DNA from: Sipunculus nudus
Taxonomy: Eukaryota > Annelida > Sipuncula > Golfingiida > Sipunculidae
Length of the DNA: 64,000 nucleotides
NCBI GenBank assembly: GCA_026874595.1
Contig: CM049313.1
Coordinates: 53,555,659-53,619,658 of the forward strand
Direction of reading: 5' to 3'
In this document: piece by piece, positions 34,537-47,227 of the stretch
Numbering within the stretch: the first letter of the stretch is position 1
Layout: every line of letters begins with the position of its first letter
Notes under the pieces: model-generated
Told to the model about the DNA's origin: nothing
Databases searched by the model: none
Seen by the model: the letters and a program-made list of their open reading frames with translations, nothing else
Made by a program: the position numbers and the translations under genes

Positions 34537-37500
34537 ATGACGTGTACGGTCTGGATTCTCCTCCTGTCAGGAGGGGTTTTAGGCATACTGGTTAAGGAAT
34601 TTATCATTTGAATCTTAACTTTATACCATGCATATAAGATGATGTTAATATCAGATAAGAAAAAGGATTTGCCAGAGTAAACATGGAGGTATGCGTTTTG
34701 GTTGGTGTTAGAAATAAGGTGTAATTTCGTGACCGATCATTAGTAAAATTCGTTTGACCTCTGCCGACCGATAATCGGAAATAATCAGTTGTTTAGAAGT
34801 ATGAACTTTCGGATCATATATAGACCGGTACATCTTCTCACCTGATATGTAGGCCCACATTACAGGCTTATAATGTTATAATTCAATAGCCTAAATGTCT
34901 TATAGTAACTTTGGAATTCAGTTCTTTTTGGTAAATACAAACTTTTCTCTAGTATACTTGCATAATGATATAAAAGAACACATTTCCTCATCACAAAGCC
35001 CAAGTTACACGCAAAACTTGCAATCGCTTATGGCACTGTAAGATCAGTCATCGGATCGGTTCCATCAACTCGACCAATCATTGATTATACTCGATCATCA
35101 GCCAATCACTAGATTTGGTAGAGATAAACTTTTTTTCATACTTTCATGACAATAAATCTTTATGAAAAAAAAACAATATTTCTGCTTCCTATAACAACCT
35201 GACAATATGAAGACAATATGTGGTAAACATTATTGGATACTTCTGGTCGACTATTCGTTTTTATTAGGCGACTCTTTGTTTAAAACTCAATTTTACATTT
35301 TAGTGAAGAATTTTCTCTCGAGAGTTCCTCAGAGACTGAAGGGTTTGGAAAATAATGGTCGACAATTGTACATTTACAATGGATTGTAAACATTTTAAAA
35401 TTGTAATTTTAATTTAAACCGATTACGTCATTGACGTTCACATTGAAAAAGTAATCCTGTCTATTTGACTTTTTTAAATGATACTATTGTATTAACTTAT
35501 TCACTTAAAAGTATACCCTTTGTTGCCAAAATCTCAGGTCTGAAGAATAGAAAAAAACTGATTATAAATACACGTAAAACTATTAATTTTTATCAATATC
35601 GTTCCTTTTAGTCACTAGCATTTTCGATGCAATATATGTGTGTATACAATAATTTAGGATGGAGATAAGATGAAGATTAGTTAAAACTTAGGTGAACTTC
35701 CCATTGAGGTATCTCTACCCATTTATTACCCTTTCCAGCTTCGCAGCCAGGAGATAAAATCGTTCAGGCAGATGCCACCAATATGACAGTTTTATTCAAA
35801 CCATAATGCATATTACAATTAATCAGTGTATACACTTTTTCAACCAAAAACAACTCTGGAAAATAGAAAAAAATTTACACCTAATACCGAAAAGCGGCGA
35901 TGGATGATGCGTTTTCTTCCCCATACGTCTGCATACTAAAGTTATATGTAAAATTCTACTAGCACTCTAGGCACACCTGTTAAAATTGTTAAAGGTGTTG
36001 AGTCCCCCCCCCCCCCCCCCCCCCCCACCCCCCTTATAAATTTTCTCAGAAATTCAATATAATAGTTGCTTAAGCAATAGGAATCATGAATAGCATTATC
36101 GAAACGTTTTTTTAGATAACTTATGTATCTCCGCCGGAAGCTTTCTCACACTTTTATCTGTGAAGGAAACCAATATTACGGTTCACCGGGCGGTTATTCT
36201 ACGTTAAAACAAAGCCGGCTTGTAAGCTGGCTCGGGACCGGAACTTAAAAAAAAATCCATATCTATAAATGGAATAGAATCCTTGAAATGAAATACATGT
36301 TCTTTATGATTCTGTTAACCTCTTAAATGTTATGTTAGTTCAATGCTTGGTATTATCCTAATCCTTACCAAAACATTATCAAATTAATTTTAAAAAATGA
36401 GTAAAGTTGGTAAAAACAAACCTGATAACCATGATGAAAAGACAAAGCCTTGCGACCTGGCAACGGTATAACAATGCAAAGCCATCGACACTGGCTGCTC
36501 TATGTCATCCAAACTTTAGCTAGATTGTGACGTTGTTAATACTGTTGTTTGTCCCTTGCATATAGGTTTAATACTCGGTGGGCCAAAAGGGTCTGGGCAT
36601 GCGTGGACGTGGAACTATGAAACAACCCCGTGGAATAACTTTCACAGGACAACAACGCCCGTGCAAAACAGAGATACATTTTCGACGCCCCCCCCCCCCC
36701 CCCCCCCCCCCCGTGAAGGGAGCACGCCATCCGAACCTAATGGTCACGACGGGTCAACAAGTGGTGTACCACCAGGTCCCAGTAACGGGTTAGAAAGTTC
36801 TTTCACTCAGTTCTTTGAAATCATGGCACATGTCACCCTTTTGCGATGAATTATTGACACAAATTTAAATGATTAACCATAAATTATACAACCATGAGTA
36901 CTTACACCAGCTTTCCGCACTTTTGTTTCTGTGCTCTTTGTGTGTTTGATTTGTCTCGGTGGTATGATAGAACAAATCCGGAGAGAGTGGTTAGGCCAGC
37001 AGGAGTTTAGGGAAGAGTTACTTAAGCAGGGCTCGAAATAAGCGCCAGAATACATATTAGATTTTGCCGGCATTTCTCGTGGCCAGTCAGTAAAATCACC
37101 CACTAGGCTAGAGAAAAACAGTAGCATATGTTTTGCTGTGTAGCAATAGAAACCTTTCTTGAATCTTAGATAACCAGTCTTGTAAAAAATATTTTAAATT
37201 TATTTTAATACGACAATCAGTTCAACTGCTCTGATCACGGAGTACTTCCTTCTAGAGCATTTATATTCTCAACTGAAGAAAATGTATGATCATTTTTGCG
37301 GCCGTTCTTTTTATACCAAGACTCAGATATACTCAGATTGTAAGTGTAACTGCTCCATACCTGTTTTAGCTATACTTGTGCCTCCCTTGAACCTCCCAAA
37401 ATGCAGCATAAGGGCATTTTCATGTCTACCTCCCCTCTGCTTCTCCTGTGCAACCAACGCGACCACTCTGCCTTCATTCTACAACCTCGGCCATGCTTGT

Positions 37501-37932
37501 ACCTCCCTTCTGCCATCTTTGAGCAACCTTTGAGCAGCCCACCACCTCGGCGACCTTTGTGCGATTGTTTTGAACATGTTCAAAAACTCACGGCGACCAT
37601 GGCGTCCATAGCGATGTCTGAAACTAATGTGTACGACCTTTGAACGACCTATAGGCAACCATTCTGCCTTCTTCGAGCCTCCTACGGCGACCTGGTAAAT
37701 TTTGAGGTCGCACACGGGAGACACAAAGGTCGCTCTTCTGTGTTAAGGCCCCTTTAATTGTGAAAGGAATGCAAATTCGCGATCACGAAAATACAGCGGT
37801 AAATCTTACTGGAGGATAGATTCTTTAAAGATAAAATAATGTAATGTAACCAAACGAGAAATTTCGATTCTTTGCAATCTCGACCAAAGGTCTCTCCGCT
37901 TCCATGTAGATTTAGCAATATTTCGTCATTTT

Positions 37933-37968
<36 letters not shown>

Positions 37969-37969
37969 G

Positions 37970-38007
<38 letters not shown>

Positions 38008-38391
38008 CATTGTGATCATTGGTAGAGGCCTCACAACTTTGCCAAATGTGTTGTGGGTTTCGCCCGATTTGCCTAGAGAAACTAATCGCAATCGATTGCC
38101 TCGTTCATATAGTAAATGAAATGGTCATAAAAGGAAAAATTTAGTGGGTCGGTAAAATTCTTTGAAGTAATTTTCTGCCCTGCCAGGCCCGTTGTCCGGT
38201 TGAAATTTGTTATTTAAGGGCCCTGCTCTGTGTAATATTTTACGGTATTATACAAACATTACGACTGAAACTGACAATATATTGTTCTGTTTTACAGTTC
38301 CGACATACACCTCATGAAAACGGCTATTATCATGTTGGCGCTGTGCGCATGCGCAGTATACTATCCTTGGAACAATCAAGACCAAATCTAA
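34537..38391 (+). CDS. Small Thr/Pro-rich secreted or GPI-anchored-like protein, copy A (three exons, donor defect)
   Basis: Exons by homology with copy B: 34537-34570, 36566-36788, 38298-38391, joining to 351 nt (116 codons plus stop) in frame. The N-terminus is a signal peptide split by intron 1 (MTCTVWILLLS|GLILGG). The middle is rich in Thr, Pro and Gly, with eight consecutive Pro encoded by a run of 25 C (36688-36712), and is a likely O-glycosylation region. The C-terminus MKTAIIMLALCACAVYY is hydrophobic and followed by eight polar residues. The exon 1 donor reads GA (CTGTCAG|GAGGGG), whereas copy B has GTAGGT at the same position. The exon 2 donor is a weak GTTAGA. AATAAA overlaps the stop codon (38390-38395). 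Either this copy is becoming a pseudogene, or the donor base is an assembly error or a rare GA-AG site. Function unknown. Confidence 0.5.
36004..36026. repeat. Poly-C tract of 23 in intron 1 of small gene A
   Basis: Uninterrupted C run followed by ACCCCCC. One of at least 17 long G/C homopolymers in the window. Confidence 0.9.
37380..37760 (-). repeat. GC-richer repeat in intron 2 of small gene A
   Basis: On minus it begins AGGGGCCTTAACACAGAAGA and contains reiterated GGTCGC, AAAGGTCG and AAAGGTTGCTC words. It is absent from the shorter matching intron of copy B (787 bp against 1509 bp). It looks like an inserted MITE or SINE, but the far end is not defined. Confidence 0.35.
37938..38008. 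repeat. (CT)n followed by (AT)n microsatellite
   Basis: TCTC repeats at 37938-37968 followed by alternating AT with one TGT interruption to about 38008, in intron 2 of small gene A. Confidence 0.9.
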
Positions 38392-39249
38392 TAAAACAGA
38401 TCGCTTGGATTTTTTATTCATTTAAACAATTGTAAACTTTTTCCGACTTTGACATCACACCTACGCCATATAATCTCTGGAAAATAATAATGGCCAGGGA
38501 AAGTAACTAAGAAATCTAGACTCGGGTCAAATGATGACGCCATTTGTTGAGATTTCTATATGCCATTTTTTGAAAGGCCCAGTAAAAGGGCATCGGAGGG
38601 AATCAACGATACATATGGCTGAATAATTATGATCGGTGACGTTCACGCCGCCGTGATGATCCGAGGTTGGACTGGTCTCCACCAGGTGGCGCATTTCAAA
38701 AAGTTCTCAGTGTCTAAAACCGCAGTTTTGATAGTAATGGTTTATACAGATTAACAGCACTCGCGTTCTGACAGTCATGAGTGTGCAAAAACTTCAAATT
38801 GTCCGTTTTGTTTCAGACTGGCTTCGTTATAAAGGTTTATTTATATCATATTCGTATTTTCCATCCCGGACACGTACATATATATTGTAAATATATTCGT
38901 ATGATTGAAAATCTAAACTGAAATGCTTTATTGATAAAATTATGTTGTGACAAATAAAAGGAGTTACGATAAAAATGGAAATGTTTACATTAGCATATGT
39001 TTTTATTTAGAAGTTTTTCTTATCAAATATATCATACAATACAATGCTTTGTTGACATCTTTTCCCTGAAGGAAGAGAATATAACGGAATATGAGCAACG
39101 ACCCCTGAATTCGTGTGTATTGACTAGATATTAATTTTGGATTTTGCCTTGAGATGGTGCCTTCAACAACGTATATAGCATACCGCATTCGATATGAAAG
39201 TAACCTGCTGTCACCTGTCAATAGTGGGATCGCTCAGCTCAGTGCTTCA

Positions 39250-42200
39250 AGTAATATAGCGTCACCTTGTGTACTGAACAGGAACCTCCAAGCACATTCT
39301 CCCCACGTGAGATCTCTCTATTTAAGTCCTCCTGACATCATCCAATCCAAAATAACTAACAAAACGTATTTTTCCGTGAATCATATTTTATATATTGATA
39401 ATCTTTTGGATCTATTTTGCAGTGTAATATCCGGTATTGTTAATATAAACAGAAACTTATGCATGTACTTCTTTGGATAGTTTACGTGATACAACTGTTT
39501 CCAGAATTGTTGAGGATGTAAATCGCGGTGATAGTGCAGCGACACTTGTTGTGGTCTTTTCAACATTATGCAAAAGGATTACATGCATTGTTACGGGGAT
39601 TAACCATTATTGCATGCTGACATAAGACATGAGTGCCAAGGGATCGAGAGTCGCATGTTGGTTACATTTACTGATCATACAAGTGAGGCGGTGGCTGGGT
39701 CAAAAGTCAGGTCAAACTTTATGCAAAATACATACGAACGACATACCAACACCTTGCGCTAGGACTTGGTCTGATTATTCTAGTCATACATTCAGACACG
39801 CATGGTTTCATTTGATAGACACCGGTAGAATTATCCCTGAGAAATCTATCGAGATGTACCAGATAAGGCCAAAATACAAAAAAGGTATGGTTCTCAGGCA
39901 CTTTTTTACATATTTTATTTTTGACCTTTTTTTTGTCTGTTTCGATGAACATGTTATATGATTAGAAATGGAAATAACTGTTTTTTTTTGTTTTTTTTTT
40001 TGCTTATCAGGTAAAAGCACTACCTAACTTATATTATTTTATCTTTTTGAAAGATAAAATCTAAATAAAAATTTTTAATGCGGGCGTTTAAAATTGACGC
40101 GGGCGGTGCCTGAAAACCACACCTATTATGTTTTTTGGTTAAGTCAGCTGATATATTTGTCAGTTGTGTCTTTAAGCCTATCGCTTGTACCGGGACTGCG
40201 TGAAGCTGACATTTGACTTAAAGAGTCGGGAAAGTGTAAACATTCAAAGGATTATTAACAAAAAGAAAAACACTGATCTTTGGGTTATTTTCAGGTCCAT
40301 TCAAATATTAATTTTGATACAACGCATGACTAGAAACGTTTAATCCACGAACATTTTAACCCAATCAATAGTGTGTCAGGTCATAAAACATGAATTTAAA
40401 ACCCATGATTTTTTCTGAATCTTCAGTATCACCAAGCAAGCACATGCAAAAGTTTCTATTTATATTTTCAAAATTAAATGCCACGTCAACGATACTACAC
40501 CGCTAAGTAGGTCTATATCTAGATACAAATTGGCCGTGACAACCCGACTCAGTATGCCGGCAATCGGATAATTGGGCTGGTAATTTAGCCTACTCGAGTC
40601 GTGATACTGGTGATATGGAGGATTGTATCGCAGTTGTCTTGCATCAGGTTGCATTCGTATTGTGGTAAACGGCCCATAATTTCAATTTTATGCTAAGAAT
40701 GATGAATAATCACAACAGTATACATGGGAGCTCACAACCCAGTCTGAACATGGTCTCATTGACACGGGTCATTTCCTGTATCGCCTGCAAGCTGCCTGCG
40801 TCCTGTAACCCGTGCGAGCCTTGCTTATGTACATGCGGTCATAAATTCAACAAAAATGCCGATGGAGGGATTTACCAATGTGCTGGGTTAAACAGGCTTT
40901 TCTCGCTCATATTTGGTATTATTTGAAAGTATACAAAAACACTAACGATTGGTCTGGTTAAAGTTGATTGACACAGCACCTATACGCCATGAGGCGTTGT
41001 CAGAAATGACGAATAAATTTGCATCTTCATAAGGCTTTATGATGCGTTCCTCAAACTTAGATGTAATGACACTCTGGCGCCAGTAATCTGGTCGTAATGC
41101 CAAAGGGTCGATATGACACTAGGTACAAATAGTACGGCTTGAAACAAGCGGTTCAACGTGGTAAGGGGAAATTCTACCTCAAGTTTCGTTGGATAGAACT
41201 GTTCAAATACGTTTAGGTACATACTAGTATATCTTGTGTCTCATGAAGACACACAAAAAATGCATATAAACTTTAATACAGATGTTTAGACGCCATTGGG
41301 TCCAAAATTACTGCCGAATGATCAGTATGTTCGAAAGGATGGACCTTAACGGTAAATAAAATCGAGATATTGTTTCTTCTCCTGCCGCGCTCATAGTATC
41401 TTCCGGTCGTATAAGCCAATAAAAATATGGCATGGTTGTAAACACTGCGATGTATGACGGGAGGGACGTTTATGTAAATGAGGGTCTATCCAAGAAAATG
41501 AGCTGCTTATGCGGGGAGAGGTTCATTTTCATAATTTCCCAACCAAATGTGTATGGAACACCTAATGGATCTGTCCAATGAACTGTGAGGCAGAGTCTCA
41601 CCGTACCACTATGTAACGCTTGCACCCCTGATAGTGTCAACACTCGTGCAGTCTCCACGCATGACCAAGTTCTATCGTAACATATGATCAGCAAATGCTT
41701 CTTTTCTTTTAACACTTCATGTATTGACATCGAACCTGTATGGGTGAACATTTGTGAATAACATGAAACCCTACCTCACATGTTACCGGCATGATGTGAT
41801 GGTCACTCCGCCAATATTGTCCAGGAAATCAAGCATAACATTTAATGACTATGCAGCACAAGAATAAATGCGTGATCACACTGCATCTCCATCCGTTATC
41901 AATCTTGAAGCAAGTTTAATATTAATGGCCGTTGAAAATTTTACATCTACGTTAACATACTTGTGTACTATAAGTAGAAGACATTCCAAATATTTTAACT
42001 TATTAAGGGGGACTTGATCAGGAGTTTGGAGAAAATACCTTTTGTCCGCCTCACCCTTAGGCGGAAATGCATTATTTCAAACTAGGTGATTTGATTAAAA
42101 TCTTGAAAATGATTTAAAGTTTTCTCGTATTTCAATAGTCTTTGAATTATTTTCACTTTGAGATAATGCGTTTGTCAACTAAGGTGATATTCTGACGCTT

Positions 42201-42960
42201 TGTCAACTCTGTCCTAAGGGGGGCGGGGTCTTTAGATGGGCAATTGAGTAAAGATTCATATTACAGGGGTTTGAGGGAGGGGGTTCTCTGCGTACTCTTG
42301 TCTATTGTCCCACTAACATTCTTTTAGAAAACAAGGCCCGTGCCCTGTCTGACGGTTTTTAGTATCTCTAGATAAATCCACGGTTGCTGTCATTAAGTGT
42401 TAGATTCATATAATATCGCACATGCCAAAAAGCACTTGCTCTAGTTATTCTTTTTCTATATTCTAAATATTGGGTATTAATTTCATATTACAATGAAATT
42501 ATAATATGCCTTTGGTAACCTGTGCTCATAAAATTTTATTATCAGTCAGTCAAGCTGATGCGTGAATGCAGGGGCAAAAACTTATCATCCAAATCGTAGC
42601 CTAGGAGTAACTTATACGGACACAAAACGTGTTCAGTGACTCTATAACCCGTTTTATCAGAGTTAAACCTTATTCATTCCTCTCTGTCTCTCAGTCCGTC
42701 CCTAAGTATTAACTAGATTCAAGAAATATACGAGTTGTCGCAAGGGAAACCGGCCCTCTCCTCCCGGGGGAGGTTTAGAGAGTATTAAAATTTAAGTATA
42801 TAAGCTTTGTCATCACTACCCTGTGTCAGGGTTACCGCTCAAGTTACTGCAGAGATGCCACAAGCAGGGCATAATAATGGAAATTAAATAAGATTCAAAA
42901 GCTTTTGCTGAAAAAATACTTTTTTTATTTAACTCTTACTAAAAAATCAATTGGACACGC
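39250..42960. other. No supported gene between duplication copy A and remnant C
   Basis: I find no splice-bounded exon. Minus-strand ORFs at 41037-41222 and 41470-41751 (93 codons) and a Cys-containing plus ORF at 40690-40926 have no recognisable motif and no clear splice sites. They may be chance ORFs. Confidence 0.4.
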
Positions 42961-43000
42961 AAATTCTCAGTTTCATTTTATCTTTAATCGTGCATGTCTC

Positions 43001-43149
43001 GTTACGAAGACAAGTTTCAGGGGAAAATACTGGGCCGATCCCGGATTCGAACATATGTCGGTGGCGCACAAGTCCAACGTACAACCGCTTCGCTAGAAAA
43101 AGCATGCTTTACTAGCGAGACAGTTAGGTCCACTTTTATGTCACCCCGT
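43001..43149 (-). repeat. tRNA-derived SINE, copy 2
   Basis: Reverse complement of the element at 20057. On minus it runs GACATAAAAGTGGACC, CTAGCGAAGCGGTTGT (A box), then a CGAATCCGGGATCGGCCC B-box region. Flanks differ from the other copies. Confidence 0.65.
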
Positions 43150-43446
43150 AAAACATCCCTTCTTAAGAGCGTTCTGCTACCAGAACAAGACTAATTATCC
43201 CAGGAGTCACACTTTGGTGAGCTTATTCCCTGGGTCACAAAGTTTACCATCACGTAGGACGAGCCCTAATTTTTTTACTAGTTATAAAAAAATGTGACGG
43301 AGGTATACACACGGTCGTCTAATTTTATCAAATACCCCCTTCCCTGTTCATTTTTTAAGAAACGCCTGAAACACTTGTTATCCAGAGGACAAGTGCCTTT
43401 ATGTTATTTGACCCATAATGTCACGTGTAATTTCTTTCATCCGAAG

Positions 43447-43502
43447 AATGTTTCATCTGTGCATGAACGTATAAATGTTTCATCTGTGCATGAACGTATA
43501 AA
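43447..43502. repeat. 27-bp unit tandemly duplicated
   Basis: GTTTCATCTGTGCATGAACG followed by TATAAAT occurs twice in perfect succession. Confidence 0.85.
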
Positions 43503-43639
43503 TTTTAACCTTTTTATGTGTACTTGTATACAGTGGAGGCCGTTCATCCGACCACCGTTCATCCACAAAATCGTTAAACGTAATTGAAACTTGAGAAATT
43601 AAATTATGACCGTTTATCAGAATTAAGCCTATTTTTTAA

Positions 43640-43860
43640 AAAAGAAAGTCAATTGATGACGTCATGTGTCAAGATTTCCAACTGCTCATGTTGACACTTT
43701 CGAGAACCTAGAGGTTATCTACGTGTTATATGAACAGTGTATTGAATAATGTCTGCCCTTTTTGACACTGGAGGGATCGAATCAACAATACACATGGCTG
43801 AATAATAATGATGGGTGGTCGGACCGGTCTCAACAGGTGGCGAATTGAACATAGAACTCT
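43640..43860 (+). repeat. Third remnant (C) of the A/B segmental duplication
   Basis: Shares with 38525-38700 and 61460-61680 the words GATGACGTCATGTGTCA, AATCAACAATACACATGGCT, GAATAATAATGATGGGTG and CTCAACAGGTGGCGAA. In A and B this block lies just downstream of exon 3 of the small gene. I could not find a matching exon 3 upstream of it here. Confidence 0.6.
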
Positions 43861-43985
43861 TTAATTTTTATTTTAAAAAAGTTTTATTTTAATTTTCGAA
43901 TTTACCTGAAGGTGTCGCTTCCAACAAATTACTTTAATGGAGCAGTGCCTGCCTCAGAAAATTCTTGCACACATACACACACATG

Positions 43986-44019
<34 letters not shown>

Positions 44020-44485
44020 GCTTGCACCTGTGTTTAAAACCACATAATAGTCCATAAACTCCTATTGATCTACTTGAAAATTGATAAATTAATCAATTTG
44101 TACTTCCGATAAGGAATGCGTTGTAACCCATGACAAGGGTTGGCTGAATGAAGACATTAAATGCTTGTGTGATTGGTTGATGGTGTGTGTGTGTGGGGGG
44201 GGGGGGGGTGCGATGGTGTGTTTGTGCGTGTGTATGTGTGTGTGATGGTGTGGGTAGGTGCATGTGAGTTTCGATATGTTTAAAATATGTATGTGACATG
44301 TGTGTATTTATTTCATACAAAGACCTAAAAAAACAACACACACCGAATGACATCTGTCCTCAAAGCCAGAATTACGTATCACGTTGACAGGCCTGGCCGG
44401 CTGTAGACACTCGAAAGGATCGTAAATTATACTAACAGATGAGCGTCGGTTTCATGTTTGATTAATGTAATTGTTTTGTTCCCAG

Positions 44486-44633
44486 CGGTGATGGGTATGA
44501 CAAAGGCGCCCTGCCCTTTCGTTTAAAGATTCACATGTTGCTTCTGGCTCAGAACGTGAACGGTAACCCTTGGACCAGTTATTTATTCAGCTTGCATGAA
44601 CTAAACCTGCCTGCCACACCCGTGTGTCCACAG
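44486..44633 (+). CDS. Orphan internal exon candidate
   Basis: A 148-nt open stretch bounded by TTGTTTTGTTCCCAG and CCACAG|GTAAGTTA, a perfect donor. A TACTAAC branch-point-like word lies at about 44430. In the only open frame it encodes 49 residues (GDGYDKGALPFRLKIH, then LLLAQNVNGNPWTSY, ending LPATPVCPQ), with entry after two codon bases and exit in phase 0. Codon-like GC content differs from the flanks. I do not recognise the domain. A possible following exon is the open stretch after CTGCTTTAG at 55381 (phase-compatible, about 40 codons to a TGA), but the link is speculative. Confidence 0.35.
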
Positions 44634-44679
44634 GTAAGTTATGATTTCAAGTGGAGTCAATTTATCTTCAAGGGTGCAC

Positions 44680-44704
44680 GGGGGGGGGGGAACTTTATTT
44701 ATAA

Positions 44705-44772
<68 letters not shown>

Positions 44773-44866
44773 CATGGACAGTGCCCTGACTAGTTTAATA
44801 ACTAATTGTACAATTCATGTAAAATAGATAAGTTTATATATATTTATATTTATATTTATATATATA

Positions 44867-44900
<34 letters not shown>
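44680..44900. repeat. Poly-G run followed by long (AT)n arrays
   Basis: Eleven G at 44680-44690, then alternating AT at about 44709-44769, and again TATATTTATA-type and AT repeats at about 44833-44900. Confidence 0.9.
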
Positions 44901-44907
<7 letters not shown>

Positions 44908-44909
44908 AT

Positions 44910-45711
44910 ACTGAAGAAAAAAAACAACACTGTAAATTCACTACAGTCTGTTTCATGGGATGCGACCCGATCATCAGGTGAATGTTGTTAGAATGAAGCT
45001 GACGGCGTGGTTTGAAAAGCCGAGACTTTACGAAATTACAAGATTATGCATTGTGCATATCGGGGAGAGCATGTAAATGACTGACACTGATCCTATTGTC
45101 CTCGGGGCACAATAGGATTGGTCGTGGTACAAGTGCGATACTGGAACATAGCAGGGCAAAGAGTTTTGTTGTTGTATTAATGTTTATGTTTAATACAAAG
45201 ATATTACCAGGATGCCCATTTAGCATAATAAGCTGATATTTAATAGGGTTCTTGGTACAGTGAACATTTCAGTAGTACACACATATCATATAAAATACAC
45301 ATATATTATGAAAATACACAAAATAAAAGGCAAATAAACAATATCAAAGGCAAATATACTATACTCATACGAAGTGGACTAGACTCGACAAACTCACCAT
45401 GGGGAGTGGCAACGCCATGTCCCTCAACACTTCTAAGCAGTGAGAGAGCGACTACCTGAACAGGTGAGTCTGCCCAGTGGATCCTCGTGAGGGGGGGGGG
45501 GGGGGGGGCACGTAGAATATTTGTATGAATGCTAGGTTTTAAAACTTTTCAGAGTGAATTTGTTTTGATGGCGGCACTTGGAGAGAATTTCAGCCCTTGA
45601 GTTCAACAATGATCCAACAATTTAAATTCTAACAACATTCACCTGATGATCGGGTTGCATCCTGTGAAACAGACTGTAGTGAATTTACAGTGTTGTTTTT
45701 TTTTCTTCAGT
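44910..45711. mobile_element. Fold-back element with 85-bp terminal inverted repeats
   Basis: Arms 44910-44994 and 45626-45711 are near-identical reverse complements. Both contain ACTGAAGAAAAAAAACAACA, TTCACTACAGTCTGTTTCA, CCCGATCATCAGGTGAATG and TTGTTAGAAT, with only about three mismatches. The 630-bp core has no ORF of note and includes 18 G at 45491-45508. No clear target duplication; the left flank is an (AT)n array. Confidence 0.75.
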
Positions 45712-47169
45712 GTGATATCGCTCTGGCCTAGTCTGTAGGCCATAGAGCTCTTTACAACGGAGGGTAACTCTACCTTCTATATATGTTTATATACATTTAT
45801 TGTCTGTGTGACACATTTCAAATATATTACATTTAAGTAAAAGGTTTTAAAAAAGTAAGGTACATTTTTTTCGCTAAAGGTTAATTCTAAACCAGGTTTA
45901 GATAGCTAATATTTCCTAGCAACACAGAAATGGAACCCAAGTCTATCCAAATCCGAAATGTTGCTTCTCAATGATGCGCCTTGTCTCAAGGGACATGCAG
46001 GGTCACGTTTTAGGAGGCAGCGAACAGCTGTTGTCCCCTCACGTTTAAAGTTGTAAACGCAAATGTTTTTAATCAAGCCATTTCTGTATAATTTGTCATC
46101 AAAATAGTTAATAGTTCATGTATCTTTAGTTCGCGCTAATAAAAACCAATAATGCCTCTCATATTGTGAAATGAAGGATATAGTGCAGGGGTCGAAATAA
46201 CGCGAAAACGAGACAGGCAAACACGCGCACGGAAAGGCATTTTCCATCGATCCGCTGAGAAGGTTAACTCATATGTTTTCAACATAAGTAGTTGATATGT
46301 AGTAACAAACATGACACAAAAATGAAATATTTTATAGGTGGTGTTCCACCGACTCCCTACATATTTCCCTATAATTTCTTATAGTTTCCAGCATATACAC
46401 CCAAATCTCCTTTATTTATTCTTTTGTACTCCACAGTCGTGTTTCTTATATCACAGTGCTACTATTGAAAACAGTCAGTTCTTTTTACATGTAAGCGTGC
46501 ATGTAGGATGACATGTAGGATGGCATGTAGAATGCAGAATCGGGTTTAATATGATGATCGGATGCATCTTTTGCGGAAAGGCAAATATTTCTGCGTAAAG
46601 GCAAACCTGTTTTAATGCCTTTCCGTTGGAAAGGTGAAAAATTTTAAAGTATTACGACCCCTGAACAGGGAACCATATGCAGTTGCCCCATTGAATGACC
46701 ATAGATGTTAGCCTGTTGTATGTTGTAGACCATTAAATAGAAATTATAATGAAAAAAAAAATAGAATTTATCTAAGGACAGAATTATCTTTAAAATATCT
46801 AATGACAAGTTAGTGAAGACCAAAAAAATCAAATATATACTTTAAAAAATACTTCATAGAAATCATTAGCAAAGAACCCCCTGCTTTGCCCGTTCCAGCA
46901 AAATTATAAGCGCTACATTGTCTCTACATTAAGAGCTTTATCAATACAGGCAGCTTGTCCATGCAGTTTCCCGGAGATGTATACGTATGTTTCCATGTTT
47001 TTCTGTACTGTCTCGTAAATAATCGGGAGACAATACAGCAGGTGTTTAGTTACTCTCAAGAGAGGATTATATGGTGGTTACATATCGTGCAGACATCACA
47101 ATGCTAAAGATCTTGTGACAATTGAAGTCGTTTATGGGAAATCCTCTTTTGCCTGTCTTTGACTGACCG

Positions 47170-47227
<58 letters not shown>

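Larger units (their letters stand above)
29790..39240. repeat. Segmental duplication copy A
   Basis: Colinear with 51980-62250. Matching blocks include 29810-29900 with 51990-52070, 30020-30330 with 52300-53260, 30690-31300 with 53640-54230, 33050-33600 with 54620-55160, and 34100-34700 with 58170-58850. The exons at 36566 and 38298 match 60293 and 61246, and 38525-38700 matches 61460-61680. Divergence is moderate, with many insertions specific to one copy. Confidence 0.85.

Noticed and set aside
36578-36793. Alternative-frame 71-codon ORF with poly-Pro in small gene A exon 2
   Set aside because: The frame joined to exons 1 and 3 by conserved phases is the other one; this frame is a shadow.
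41037-41751. Two minus-strand ORFs as exons of one gene
   Set aside because: No acceptor and donor pair that joins them in frame could be seen, and no similarity to a known protein.
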